From RYN-230 sp963717125 (GTDB lineage Bacteria > Actinomycetota > Actinomycetes > Streptosporangiales > Streptosporangiaceae), in NCBI GenBank assembly GCA_963717125.1, contig CAVQVG010000013.1, positions 372,001 to 436,000 on the forward strand: a stretch of DNA of 64,000 bases. Reading direction: 5' to 3'. A program made the position numbers and the translations under genes. The notes under the pieces are model-generated. The model was given only the letters and a program-made list of their open reading frames with translations. It did no database searches and was not told the DNA's origin. The first letter of the stretch is position 1; each line of letters opens with the position of its first letter. This document shows positions 43,549 to 51,553 of the stretch, one piece after another.

Positions 43549-44559
43549 GTGACGAAACGACGCCCGGCCACGCTCATCGAGGTGGCCGAACGCGCCGGGG
43601 TATCCCTGACTACCGCCTCGAAGGCGATCAACGGCAAGAACCGGGTGTCGGAGGCGACGCGGGAGCGGGTGATCGCCGCGGCGCGGGAGCTCTCGTTCAC
43701 GCCGAGCCCGATCGCGCGGGGCCTGACCGGCGGGCGGACCAGCACCGTCGGGCTCATCGTCGCGGACAGCATGACGCACCGCTTCGCGGTGCCGATCATG
43801 CTCGGGGCCGAGGCCGCGCTGGGCGAGATCGACCTCTCCATGATCACCTGCGATGCGCGCGGCGATCAGGCCCGCAGCCTGGAACTGGCCCGGATGCTGG
43901 CCGCCCGCAAGGTGGACGGGATGCTGATCGTCGGGGACAACAACGCGGTCACCGCCTCGGTGACGCGGCACGTTGACGTCCCGGTGGTCTACGTGTACGG
44001 CGAGTCCGACGAGCCCGGCGACGTGGTGCACATGCCGGACGACGACGCGGGCATCGGCCTGGTGGTGGACCATCTCGCCGCCATCGGCCGGCGGCGCATC
44101 GTGCACCTGACCGGGCCCGGGCCCAGCACCGCGGTCGCGCACCGGGTCGCGGGCCTGTCCGCCCGGCTGCGCCGCCACCAGCTGGAACTGGCCGCCCCGG
44201 TTAGATACGGCGAGTGGTCGCAGCGCTGGGCCCGGGCCGCCGCCACGGCGCTGCTGCAGCAGGTGCCGGACATCGACGCCGTGCTCGGCGGCTCGGACCA
44301 GATAGCGTCGGGCGTCCTGGTCGCGCTGGACGAGATGGGCCTGCGGGTGCCGGACGACGTGGCCGTCACCGGCTACGACAACTGGCACGTGTTCGCCCTG
44401 GAGACCGAGCCCCAGCTGACCACCGTGGACATGAACCTGGAAGCGCTCGGCGCCGCGGCGGCCCGGGATCTGTTCACCATCATCGACGGCGCCCGGCCGC
44501 GGGGCGGCATCCGGCGGCACGCCTGCGAGTTGGTAATACGCGGCTCCACCGCACGCTGA
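43549..44559 (+). CDS. LacI family transcriptional regulator
   Basis: 336 residues from GTG 43549. The N-terminal HTH and hinge are ATLIEVAERAGVSLTTASKA and LSFTPSPIARGLTGGRTSTV, followed by a periplasmic-binding-type sensor (VGLIVADSMTHRFAVPIMLG, VDGMLIVGD, LGGSDQIASGVLVALDEMGL, VAVTGYDNWHVFALETEPQL, TTVDMNLEALGAAA). It probably represses the divergent GH39-like gene through the palindrome at 43423 and responds to a sugar released by that enzyme. The sugar is unknown. Confidence 0.93.
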   Translation: MTKRRPATLIEVAERAGVSLTTASKAINGKNRVSEATRERVIAAARELSFTPSPIARGLTGGRTSTVGLIVADSMTHRFAVPIMLGAEAALGEIDLSMITCDARGDQARSLELARMLAARKVDGMLIVGDNNAVTASVTRHVDVPVVYVYGESDEPGDVVHMPDDDAGIGLVVDHLAAIGRRRIVHLTGPGPSTAVAHRVAGLSARLRRHQLELAAPVRYGEWSQRWARAAATALLQQVPDIDAVLGGSDQIASGVLVALDEMGLRVPDDVAVTGYDNWHVFALETEPQLTTVDMNLEALGAAAARDLFTIIDGARPRGGIRRHACELVIRGSTAR

Positions 44560-44669
44560 CCTTGGGGTGGCGCGGAGGCGGCAACGATGCTGGAATAAGA
44601 CTCCTGGATTGGACGGCATTAGGTCGTGTGGTTGTGGTCATGATCGCGGTTGGCGGGAGAAGCATCGTT

Positions 44670-45176
44670 ATGGTTACCGGTCGGGTCATTCGGTTTGATG
44701 AGGTCAAGGGCTACGGATTCATCACGCCCAGCGATGGTGGCGAGGATGTTTTCGTGCATGCCAATGAGATCACCGATCGCGGATTGCGGGTGGGCGCGGG
44801 TACCCAGGTCGAGTTTCGCGTCCTGGAGGGCGACCGGGGGCTGAAGGCGTACGACGTTCGCGTCCTCGATGATCACGAGCCACCCGGGCCGGCCGAGGGC
44901 GGCAACGGCCATTCCGCCGGGCCGCAGGCCGAGGGGCGGCCGCAGGCCGAGGGGCGACCGCAGGCCGAGGGGCGGCCGCAGGCCGAACGGCGGCCGCAGG
45001 TCGAGCGGCGCCCACCGGCCGATGAAGAGCTATTCGAGGTCTTCGCTGAGCAGGAATTCGTGCAGCAGATCACCGAACTGCTGCTCACGACCGCGCCGCA
45101 GCTCACCGCGGGCGTGATCGTCGAGTTGCGCGGCCGGCTGCTGGAGTTCGGCCGGAAGAACGGCTGGGTCGAATAG
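44670..45176 (+). CDS. Cold-shock-domain protein with repeat linker and C-terminal extension
   Basis: 168 residues from ATG 44670, nine bases after GGAGAA. The cold-shock domain (residues 1-67) keeps both RNA-binding motifs: KGYGFI (RNP1) and VFVHA (RNP2). It is followed by five PQAEGR/PQAERR units encoded by 18-bp repeats, then a helical 45-residue tail (ELFEVFAEQEFVQQITELLL and beyond). The tail is conserved in a subset of actinobacterial CSD proteins. It probably acts as an RNA chaperone or transcription antiterminator. Confidence 0.88.
   Translation: MVTGRVIRFDEVKGYGFITPSDGGEDVFVHANEITDRGLRVGAGTQVEFRVLEGDRGLKAYDVRVLDDHEPPGPAEGGNGHSAGPQAEGRPQAEGRPQAEGRPQAERRPQVERRPPADEELFEVFAEQEFVQQITELLLTTAPQLTAGVIVELRGRLLEFGRKNGWVE
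44922..45011. repeat. 18-bp tandem repeat in the cold-shock-domain gene
   Basis: Five consecutive units of CCGCAGGCCGAGGGGCGG (three near-perfect, two diverged) encode the PQAEGR linker. Confidence 0.88.
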
Positions 45177-45217
45177 CCGGGCCGACGGGCCGGGGCACGG
45201 CCTGGGCCGGGGCTGGG

Positions 45218-46213
45218 CTAGACGCGGTGGCTCTCCAGCGTCTCCGGGGCGAACAGTTCGGCGGGCTCGAACCGCCCGCTGGCCAGTCCCTGCTCATGCG
45301 AATAGCGCAGGAAGGTGCGCAGGGTGTGCTCGTTGTCGGCGGTGAGGCCGTAGGTCCAGAAGTCGGTCCCCATCACCTGCTGGGTGCGCTCCAGGTCGGC
45401 GTATAGCCAGGGCACCAGGTACCGCGTGGCGGCGGTCTCCGCCATCCGGGCCACGGTCAGCGCCCTGGCCTCCTCGAACGCCGCCTGCAGCGACCGGGCC
45501 AGCCAGCGCCGCCGCTCGTACACGTCGCGGCGCAGCACGACCACGTGCATGATCGGGAAGATCCTGGTGGCCGCGAAGTACTCCTCTTCGGTGGCCCGCG
45601 GATCGGCGAACAGCCGGGCTACCCGCGGGTCGCCCACGGCGAACGGCCGCGGCGTGCGCGGGCTGTACAGCGCGTCGATGCTGCCTTCGGCGAGCATCCC
45701 GGCCAGGGTCTGGCCCGGCGGGATTGGCGCTATCTCCACCCCGGGCGGCGCGCTGTGCGTGATCTTGTCGGTCCGGCCGGGCTGATGCAGTCCACCAGTG
45801 CGGTAACGGACGGACGCCACCGGCAGGCCGTGCCGCTCGGCCAGGATGCCGCGGATCCACACCGCCGCGGTCAGCTGGTACTCCGGCACGCCGACCAGCC
45901 GCCCGGCCAGGTCCGCGGGCTCGGTGATGCCGCTGGCGGCGTGGACGTAGACGCCGTTGTGCCGGAACGCCCGCGATGGAAACACCGGAATGGCCACGAA
46001 CGGCGCGTCATCGCCCAGGCTGATCACGTACGAGGACAGGGACAGCTCCGCGGCGTCGAACTCGCGGAAGCGGGCCATCCGGAAGAAGGTCTCCTCGACC
46101 GGCAGGTTCAGGTAGGTGAGGTCGACTCCGGCTGGCCGGACGTCACCCTGGGCGAGCGGCAGCGTCCGGTCATAGTCCCAGCAAGCCAGCGTCAGAGGTA
46201 CGCGCAGACTCAT
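45218..46213 (-). CDS. 4,5-dihydroxyphthalate decarboxylase-like / substrate-binding-fold protein
   Basis: 331 residues of the Pht5-like family with a type 2 periplasmic-binding fold but no signal peptide. Landmarks: LACWDYDRTLPLAQGDVRPA, LNLPVEETFFRMARFREFDA, AELSLSSYVISLG, AIPVFPSRAFRHNGVYV, GKLVGV-like AGRLVGVPEYQLTAAVWIRG and IDALYSPRTPRPFA. Proteins of this group are annotated as 4,5-dihydroxyphthalate decarboxylases, though many may be mis-named binding proteins. The upstream RidA gene overlaps it by 44 bp, so the two form one operon. No other aromatic-degradation gene is nearby. Confidence 0.78.
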   Translation of the reverse strand: MSLRVPLTLACWDYDRTLPLAQGDVRPAGVDLTYLNLPVEETFFRMARFREFDAAELSLSSYVISLGDDAPFVAIPVFPSRAFRHNGVYVHAASGITEPADLAGRLVGVPEYQLTAAVWIRGILAERHGLPVASVRYRTGGLHQPGRTDKITHSAPPGVEIAPIPPGQTLAGMLAEGSIDALYSPRTPRPFAVGDPRVARLFADPRATEEEYFAATRIFPIMHVVVLRRDVYERRRWLARSLQAAFEEARALTVARMAETAATRYLVPWLYADLERTQQVMGTDFWTYGLTADNEHTLRTFLRYSHEQGLASGRFEPAELFAPETLESHRV

Positions 46214-46646
46214 CCCGCTCCTTAGGCTGCGGGGCCCGGTGCGGCGCGAGCACGGCGACCGCCTCGACTTCCACCAGCTGGTCGTCGTAGCCCAGCACGG
46301 TCACGCCGAGCAGGGTGCTGGGCACATCATGGCTGCCCATGTACTCGCGGTAGACATTCCAGGCCGTGCCCAGGTCCTGCCGCCGGGTGCTGGCCACGTA
46401 GACCGTGGTCTTCACGATGTCGGTCAGCGCGGCCCCGGCGCCGTCGAGCGCGGTGACGAGGTTACGCATCACCTGGTGTGCCTGGCCCGCGTAGTCGCCC
46501 ACCGCGACCGTCGCGCCGGCCGCGTCCAGCGGGCAGGCCCCGGCCACCCAGACCGAGCGGGCTGGCGTCTCGGCCGTGGCCGCGTAGGCGTAGTCCACGG
46601 TCTGGGTGAGCTGGTCGTTGCGGATGAGCCGTACTGCTGACGTCAT
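46170..46646 (-). CDS. RidA family protein
   Basis: 158 residues. YjgF/YER057c/UK114 fold: SVWVAGACPLDAAGATVAVG, QAHQVMRNLVTALDGAGAAL, DIVKTTVYVASTRRQDLGTA and VTVLGYDDQLVEVEAVAVL; a catalytic Arg position of true RidA (near the C-terminus, R105 in E. coli) is not evident, so it may belong to an Rid2-7 subgroup. It presumably hydrolyses an enamine/imine made by, or stemming from, the downstream gene's pathway. It overlaps the next gene by 44 bp. Confidence 0.88.
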   Translation of the reverse strand: MTSAVRLIRNDQLTQTVDYAYAATAETPARSVWVAGACPLDAAGATVAVGDYAGQAHQVMRNLVTALDGAGAALTDIVKTTVYVASTRRQDLGTAWNVYREYMGSHDVPSTLLGVTVLGYDDQLVEVEAVAVLAPHRAPQPKERDESARTSDAGLLGL

Positions 46647-46666
46647 GGGCGCTCCATCGGCCTGAC

Positions 46667-46706
46667 CCGGGTCTGTGCTCCCTTTACCGGGTCCGTGCTC
46701 CCTTTA
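46667..46706. promoter_or_regulatory. 20-bp tandem direct repeat in the ridA promoter
   Basis: CCGGGTCTGTGCTCCCTTTA at 46667-46686 is followed immediately by a copy with one change at 46687-46706. It lies 20-60 bp upstream of the ridA start and contains a TATAAA-like box on the minus strand near 46704. Two turns of helix apart, it suits a dimeric activator. Confidence 0.6.
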
Positions 46707-46741
46707 TACGCAGACCTGTGCCGTCCGCGCAGCCGGCCGGG

Positions 46742-47212
46742 TCAGGCCAGCCGCAGGGTCAGGAACGTGTTATCCGGGCTGGGACGGTAACCACCGAACG
46801 GGCCGCAGGGCGTGAAGCCGACGCTGGCGTACAGCGCGCGGGCCGGCCCGAACGCCGCCATGGTGCCGGTTTCCAGGCTCACCCGGCGCATGCCGCGGTC
46901 GCGGGCGACGCCGATGAGGTGGCGGACCATGGCCCGGCCGATGCCCCGGCCGCGCGCCGCCTCGGCGGTATGCATGGACTTGATCTCGCCGTGCGTCTCG
47001 TCGAGCTGCTTCAGGGCGCCGACCGCGAGCAGCTCGCCGCCGGCCCGGAAGCTGCAGAAGGTGACGGCCGGGCCGAGCAGGCCGTCGATGTCCAGCGCGT
47101 AGGCGTGCTCAGCCGGGGTGTGCGCGTGGGCGAACGCGAGATGCCGCTGCAGCAGGGCGCGGACGTCAGCGGCCCGCGGATCGTCCACCGCGATCTCGCC
47201 GTCATTGGTCAT
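46742..47212 (-). CDS. GNAT family N-acetyltransferase
   Basis: 156 residues. Acetyl-CoA-binding motif A is HTAEAARGRGIGRAMVRHLI, with VAVGALKQLDETHGEIKSM before it and ALYASVGFTPCGPFGGYRPS as motif B. It lies 25 bp downstream of a PadR-family regulator on the same strand, so it is probably under PadR control. The substrate is unknown. Confidence 0.9.
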   Translation of the reverse strand: MTNDGEIAVDDPRAADVRALLQRHLAFAHAHTPAEHAYALDIDGLLGPAVTFCSFRAGGELLAVGALKQLDETHGEIKSMHTAEAARGRGIGRAMVRHLIGVARDRGMRRVSLETGTMAAFGPARALYASVGFTPCGPFGGYRPSPDNTFLTLRLA

Positions 47213-47237
47213 CCCCGGTCACCGCGGCGTGGTCTGG

Positions 47238-47588
47238 TCATCGGGACATCCCGGGGAGATCTGGCCAGGGCACACCGAAGCCGGGGCGAGGCTGCTTCTT
47301 AGGCCGGTAAGCCCGGGCCAGGGCGCCGCGCGCCTGCTCGGCACCGTCGGTGGTGAGCTGATAGTACCGCCGCCGCGGCCGCCCTTCGGCGACATGCTCA
47401 GCGGGATCTTCCCAGCTGCTGGCCACCCAGCCGACCTGCTCCAGCCGGGCCATGATCGGGTAAACGGTGCCGCTGGGCAGCCCGGTCGCATCACGGAGCT
47501 GGAGCCCGTAGTAGTGCGCAGCCGGATCATCCAGCATGACCCGCAGCACCAGCTGGGTCGGCAAGGTCATCCGGGGGCTGTTCGTCAT
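47238..47588 (-). CDS. PadR family transcriptional regulator
   Basis: 116 residues from ATG 47588. Winged helix of the PadR type: LPTQLVLRVMLDDPAAHYYG, LQLRDATGLPSGTVYPIMAR, LEQVGWVASSWED and PRRRYYQLTTDGAEQARGAL. The long helical dimerisation domain of full PadR is absent, as in subfamily 2. It precedes the GNAT gene. An imperfect dyad CTACATAGGTAG lies 10-20 bp upstream of its start (near 47600) and may be its operator. Confidence 0.88.
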   Translation of the reverse strand: MTNSPRMTLPTQLVLRVMLDDPAAHYYGLQLRDATGLPSGTVYPIMARLEQVGWVASSWEDPAEHVAEGRPRRRYYQLTTDGAEQARGALARAYRPKKQPRPGFGVPWPDLPGMSR

Positions 47589-47714
47589 AGCTCGTATTCT
47601 ACATAGGTAGTACTTAGCCGTAAAGACCCGGGCCTGGGCCCATCGAAACCGGCGCACCGGCGAGTTACCGTGCTCTATGGGCCAGGGCCATCCACCCCTC
47701 AGAGAGGACGGGCC

Positions 47715-48505
47715 ATGCCACCCACCATGTACCTGCGCCGCCCGGCACGACGGGCAGTGGTGTTAGCTGCCACCCTGCTGGCCGGGTTATACGTCGTCAT
47801 CGGCCCGCCACCCGCCCTGGCGATGGCGGCGACGAACCAGTTCAAGGGCGTCAACTGGGCTGACACCCGGGACAACTTCAACACCGGCTGGGTCATCCCG
47901 GACGGGCTCAGCGCGTCCGACAGCTACCCGGCCGTCTACTCCATCGCCAACGATTACATCAAGGCCTTCGAAGCCAACCTCGGCGCCAATACGGTGCGGC
48001 TGCCCATCAACGTAGCGAGCGTGAGCCAGTCCTGGTGGGGCTCCTACCGGGGCGCGATCGACGCGGCGCTGGCCGACGGGATGAAGGTCATCCTCAGCTA
48101 CTGGTCGGAAAGCTCACCGGTTGGGACGATCACGGACATGAGCGGCTGGAACGCCATGTGGGACACGGTGGTCAGCGACTACGGCAGCAACCCGAACGTG
48201 TACTTCGAGCCGATGAACGAGCCGCACGGCTACACGCTGAGCCAGTGGGTGTCTATCTGCTCAGCGTGGCTTTCGGCCCATTCGAATATCCCGCCGTCAA
48301 CTATCTGCAGAACCACAACGGCGCGCTCCAGCCGTCCTGTCTGGCCGCGGTGACCGACCTGGCCCGGGCGGACAGCATGGGCAGCGTCTACTGGGCCGGC
48401 CTGAAGACGGGAGACACGTTCTCGATGGAGGCGCACAGCGGCAGCGGCCTGGTCAACAACAACGCCTCCGGCGTCACCCAGGTCCGCTGGGGCTGGGGGT
48501 ACTGA
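47715..48505 (+). pseudogene. Secreted GH5 cellulase with internal deletion
   Basis: The first frame (47715 to about 48295) holds a signal peptide (AVVLAATLLAGLYVVIGPPP) and the N-terminal two thirds of a GH5 barrel: FKGVNWADTRDNFNTGW, NTVRLPINVASVS and VYFEPMNEPHGYTLSQW with the acid/base Glu. A second frame from about 48297 resumes at NYLQNHNGALQPSCLAAVTD and ends RADSMGSVYWAGLKTGD...VRWGWGY. The intervening segment, which should carry the nucleophile (TEFGA-like), is missing, about 90-100 residues by comparison with the family. The enzyme should be inactive. Confidence 0.78.
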
Positions 48506-48520
48506 CGCTGCCGCCCGTCA

Positions 48521-49336
48521 CTAACGAGTCTTGATCCCTACTCCGCACAGCATGTATGCGGTCTTCTCTTTCGGCGTCCCGCCGATGCCGGAAAGCCAGC
48601 GCCGCACCTCGGCGATCCCTGGGGGTATCAGGTCAAGCCCGCCGAGAAACGAAGCGAGTTCCGCCTGCCCGTGGTTCTGGAACGGCGCCGTGGTGTGCAG
48701 CGCGTAGAGCCGGGCCAGCAGTTCCTCATCGGTGAAATGCGCGAAGGAAATCGCCAGCCACGACCCCGCCGCGAGCGGCTGCATGAATCGCGCCGTCAGC
48801 TCGCCGGCCTGCGCCGCAGGCAGGAAGTGCGCCACGGCGGCGAGGATGACGCAGACCGGCTGGGTCAGGTCGATCACACCGCCCAGCCCAGGGTCGGCGA
48901 ACACAGCCGCCGGGTCGCGCAGGTCCGCGTCCGCGACGGCCAGTCCCGCGCCGTTGGCCAGCAGCGCCCTGGCATGAGAGAGCACCACCGGGTCGTTGTC
49001 CACGTACAGGGCACGCGCCCCCGGCTGGACCGCCCGCGCCGCCTGGTGCACCGAGGGGTGCGTGGGCAGCCCCGCCCCAAGGTCGATGAACTGGACGATC
49101 CCGCGCTCCGCGGCCCGCCGGGCCACACCGGTAACGAACTCGCGGTTGTCGCGGACCCGCTGCCTTAACTCCGGGTCATGCTCCAGCATCCGCGCGGCCA
49201 CATCACGATCGACCGCGAAGTTTTCCTTGCCGTCAAGCCAATAGTCGTAAACCCGGGCGATGTTCGGCCTGGACGTGTCGATGGCCGGGCGGTCCTGGTC
49301 ACCAGCCGGGAATTCGGGCCTGCTCCAGTCAGTCAC
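48521..49336 (-). CDS. SAM-dependent methyltransferase (SCO-type, DUF574/Methyltransf_19)
   Basis: 271 residues. The family start RPNIARVYDYWLDGKENFAV is followed by FIDLGAGLPTHPSVHQAARA (motif I), ALYVDNDPVVLSHARALLA, and VCVILAAVAHFLPAAQAGEL; the C-terminus KTAYMLCGVGIKTR is also typical. These proteins occur in many paralogues in actinomycetes, often beside XRE/DUF397 genes. No substrate is known. Confidence 0.92.
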   Translation of the reverse strand: MTDWSRPEFPAGDQDRPAIDTSRPNIARVYDYWLDGKENFAVDRDVAARMLEHDPELRQRVRDNREFVTGVARRAAERGIVQFIDLGAGLPTHPSVHQAARAVQPGARALYVDNDPVVLSHARALLANGAGLAVADADLRDPAAVFADPGLGGVIDLTQPVCVILAAVAHFLPAAQAGELTARFMQPLAAGSWLAISFAHFTDEELLARLYALHTTAPFQNHGQAELASFLGGLDLIPPGIAEVRRWLSGIGGTPKEKTAYMLCGVGIKTR

Positions 49337-49659
49337 CAGCCACCGCCGCCCTTCCGTCTACCGGACGGGCTGAGCCTACCCGGTATCGCCCGCCACCAAG
49401 ATCAGCTGCGGTCGTGCCGGGGGTGGCCCAGCAGTGCTGCCCGGGCACCGTCGAGTGCGGTGGCGGCGGTGATGGGGTGCGGCCATGACTTACTCTCGCC
49501 CTGATTCCCCAGGTCAGCGATCCTTGCTGTCATCCGGGCAAACAATGGCCGGAAAAGGTCGCTTAAGGACAGAAAGAAATGCGGATTTCACGGCTGCCGG
49601 AAGGATACCACGCCAGGGTGGTAGGCCGCCTACCACTACAGTGCAGTATTATTCTTCAT
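49337..49659. other. 323-bp spacer with little supported content
   Basis: No complete gene is supported. On the minus strand near 49400-49500 a 30-residue open stretch (HPITAATALDGARAALLGHP) has coding-like third positions but no start and no recognised family. The right end holds the TetR operator. Confidence 0.4.
49618..49636. promoter_or_regulatory. TetR operator
   Basis: GTGGTAGGCCGCCTACCAC is a perfect 9-bp inverted repeat around one central base. It ends 23 bp before ATG 49660, which supports that start over the in-frame ATG 49579 and indicates autoregulation. Confidence 0.75.
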
Positions 49660-50337
49660 ATGGCGCAGAAGACGAATCCGCTGATGAGCAGCGAGACTGA
49701 CGAGCCCGCCTGGAAGCAGCGGGCGGTCGAGCGGTCAACTCGGGCGGCGAAACTCCGGGCCGAGCAGCGGGTGCAGCGTTTCCTCGACGCAGCCCAGGCG
49801 ATCATCACCGAGAAGCGCAGCACCGACTTCACCGTGCAGGAGGTCGTTAACCGGTCCCGCCAGTCGCTGCGCAGCTTTTACCAGCACTTCGACGGCAAAC
49901 ATGAGCTGCTGCTCGCGCTGTTCGAAGACGCCCTGCGCCGGGCCACCGACCAGATCCGCGCGGCCGCGGCCGGCCAGTCGGACCCGCTGGACCGGCTCAA
50001 GGTCGCCGTCCAGTTGCTGTTCGAGCTGTCCCACCCGGACCCGGCCGCGCGGCGCCCGCTGTTCACCGACTTCGCCCCGCAGTTGCTGCTCTCCCATCCT
50101 CAGGAGGTGCGGGTCGCCCACGCGCCGCTGCTCGCGCTGCTGACCGAGCTGATGGAGCAGGCCGGGGCCGCGGGCGAGCTGCGTACCGGCACCAAGCCGC
50201 GCCGCGCGGCCGCTATGACGATGCAGACCGTGCTGTTCATCGCGCAGTACACCGACGTTCCCGACGACGGGAGTGGTCACCCGCTGAGCGCCGACGAGGT
50301 CTGGGACTTCTGCGCCGGGGGTTTCGCCGGGGCGTGA
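49660..50337 (+). CDS. TetR/AcrR family transcriptional regulator
   Basis: 225 residues from ATG 49660. The HTH is AEQRVQRFLDAAQAIITEKR with FTVQEVVNRSRQSLRSFYQH, and FDGKHELLLALFEDAL is the family continuation. The C-terminal ligand domain is helical and not assignable to a class. A perfect palindrome precedes the start. The convergent HSL esterase 130 bp downstream may be part of its pathway, but no divergent target is present. Confidence 0.9.
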   Translation: MAQKTNPLMSSETDEPAWKQRAVERSTRAAKLRAEQRVQRFLDAAQAIITEKRSTDFTVQEVVNRSRQSLRSFYQHFDGKHELLLALFEDALRRATDQIRAAAAGQSDPLDRLKVAVQLLFELSHPDPAARRPLFTDFAPQLLLSHPQEVRVAHAPLLALLTELMEQAGAAGELRTGTKPRRAAAMTMQTVLFIAQYTDVPDDGSGHPLSADEVWDFCAGGFAGA

Positions 50338-50469
50338 CGCGACCGACATCGACCGCGGTCGTCACCACGGTCGCTGGTGGCGCCAGCGAGATCCTCCGCG
50401 AGATCATCGCCGAGCGCCGCCCCGGGCTCCCCGCAACCGCCCAGCCGTAAACCGGTCCCGGAGACCTGG

Positions 50470-51438
50470 TCAGCCGGATGTGCCCGATACCGGGGCGACG
50501 GGCTGGACGAGGGCTGCGGTCTGCTCCGCGCATATCTCGGCCAGCGCCTGCGGCGCGATCCGGCACAGACCCGGGAAGTTCAGGTAGCCGTGCGGCATGC
50601 CCATGTATTCGGTCAGCCGCACCGGCACCCCGGCGGCGCGCAGCGCCGCGGCGTAGCGGACCCCGTCGTCGCGCAGTGGGTCGTGCTCGCCCACCTGGAT
50701 CAGGGCCGGTGGCAGCCGGCTGTGGTCCGCGGCGAGCAGCGGCGACACCCGCGGATCGGCGGGATCCGCCCCGGCCAGGTAGTGCGTGTGGTAGGCCCGC
50801 ATCTCCGGCGCGGACAGGAACGGCGTGCTGGCCGAGGCCGGGTGTTCCGCGGTCATGTCGGTGGCCGGGTAGAGCAGCACCTGATGGCTGAGCGCCGGGC
50901 CGCCGCGGTCGCGGGCCAGCAGGCACATCACCGCCGACAGGTTGCCCCCCGCGCTCTCCCCCATCACCCCGACCGGACCCCCGGCGCCCAGTCCGGCGGC
51001 GTTCTCTGCGGCCCACACCAGGCCCGCATAGCAGTCGTCCACGGCGGCCGGGAACCGGTGCCGCGGCGCGAGCCGGTAATCCACCGAGACCACCACTGCG
51101 CCCACCGTCACCGCGACGCGGCTGCACAGCCAGTCGGACAGGCGCAGCTCACCGAACACGAATCCACCGCCGTGGAAGTTGACCACCAGCGGACGGCCGT
51201 CGCCGCGCGAGGCGGGGCGGTAGACCCGCACCGGGAGGTCCCCGCCTGGTCCCGGGATCGTCCGGTCGGTCACCTCCGTCCCCGGCGCAACCGTGCCGAA
51301 GATGAAGTTGGTGACGGCGTTGCTCGGGGCGCGCCGGGACTGCAGCGCGATGACCTCGGCCTCGCTCCGCCCGGCGATCGAGCCCTGCCGCCGCAGCAGC
51401 CACGCCCACACCTGCAGCCGGCGATCCATTGGTGCCAT
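50470..51438 (-). CDS. Alpha/beta hydrolase, HSL (hormone-sensitive lipase) family
   Basis: 322 residues from ATG 51438, five bases after GGGAG. Oxyanion motif VVNFHGGGFVFGELRLSDW, nucleophile in VGVMGESAGGNLSAVM, catalytic Asp in IQVGEHDPLRDDG and His in MGMPHGYLNFPG are all present. It acts on short-chain esters. A ferredoxin C-terminal remnant lies directly upstream, so it may once have belonged to a cytochrome P450/ferredoxin operon. Confidence 0.92.
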   Translation of the reverse strand: MAPMDRRLQVWAWLLRRQGSIAGRSEAEVIALQSRRAPSNAVTNFIFGTVAPGTEVTDRTIPGPGGDLPVRVYRPASRGDGRPLVVNFHGGGFVFGELRLSDWLCSRVAVTVGAVVVSVDYRLAPRHRFPAAVDDCYAGLVWAAENAAGLGAGGPVGVMGESAGGNLSAVMCLLARDRGGPALSHQVLLYPATDMTAEHPASASTPFLSAPEMRAYHTHYLAGADPADPRVSPLLAADHSRLPPALIQVGEHDPLRDDGVRYAAALRAAGVPVRLTEYMGMPHGYLNFPGLCRIAPQALAEICAEQTAALVQPVAPVSGTSG

Positions 51439-51477
51439 CCGCACTCCCTTCCTGGCCGCGACGTCCTGGCCGTCAGC

Positions 51478-51553
51478 TCACCGCAATCGCGTGCCCGGGG
51501 CAACTGTCCGCGGCAGCCCGGGCCGCCGCCGCGAACTCCACCGGCCGCAGCTG
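51478..51553 (-). pseudogene. Ferredoxin C-terminal remnant
   Basis: The minus strand reads LRPVEFAAAARAAADSCPGH then AIAVS and a stop. This is the C-terminal end of a 3Fe-4S ferredoxin of the type that serves cytochrome P450, with the last cluster Cys in SCPGHAI. The rest of the gene is absent: it is cut exactly where the vapC stop lies. Confidence 0.7.

Noticed and set aside
45218..46646. Phthalate degradation cluster
   Set aside because: Only the decarboxylase-like protein and a RidA are present; no dioxygenase or transporter supports such a pathway.
49400..49505. 30-residue coding-like stretch on the minus strand (HPITAATALDGARAALLGHP)
   Set aside because: No start and no recognisable family; too short to call a remnant of anything.
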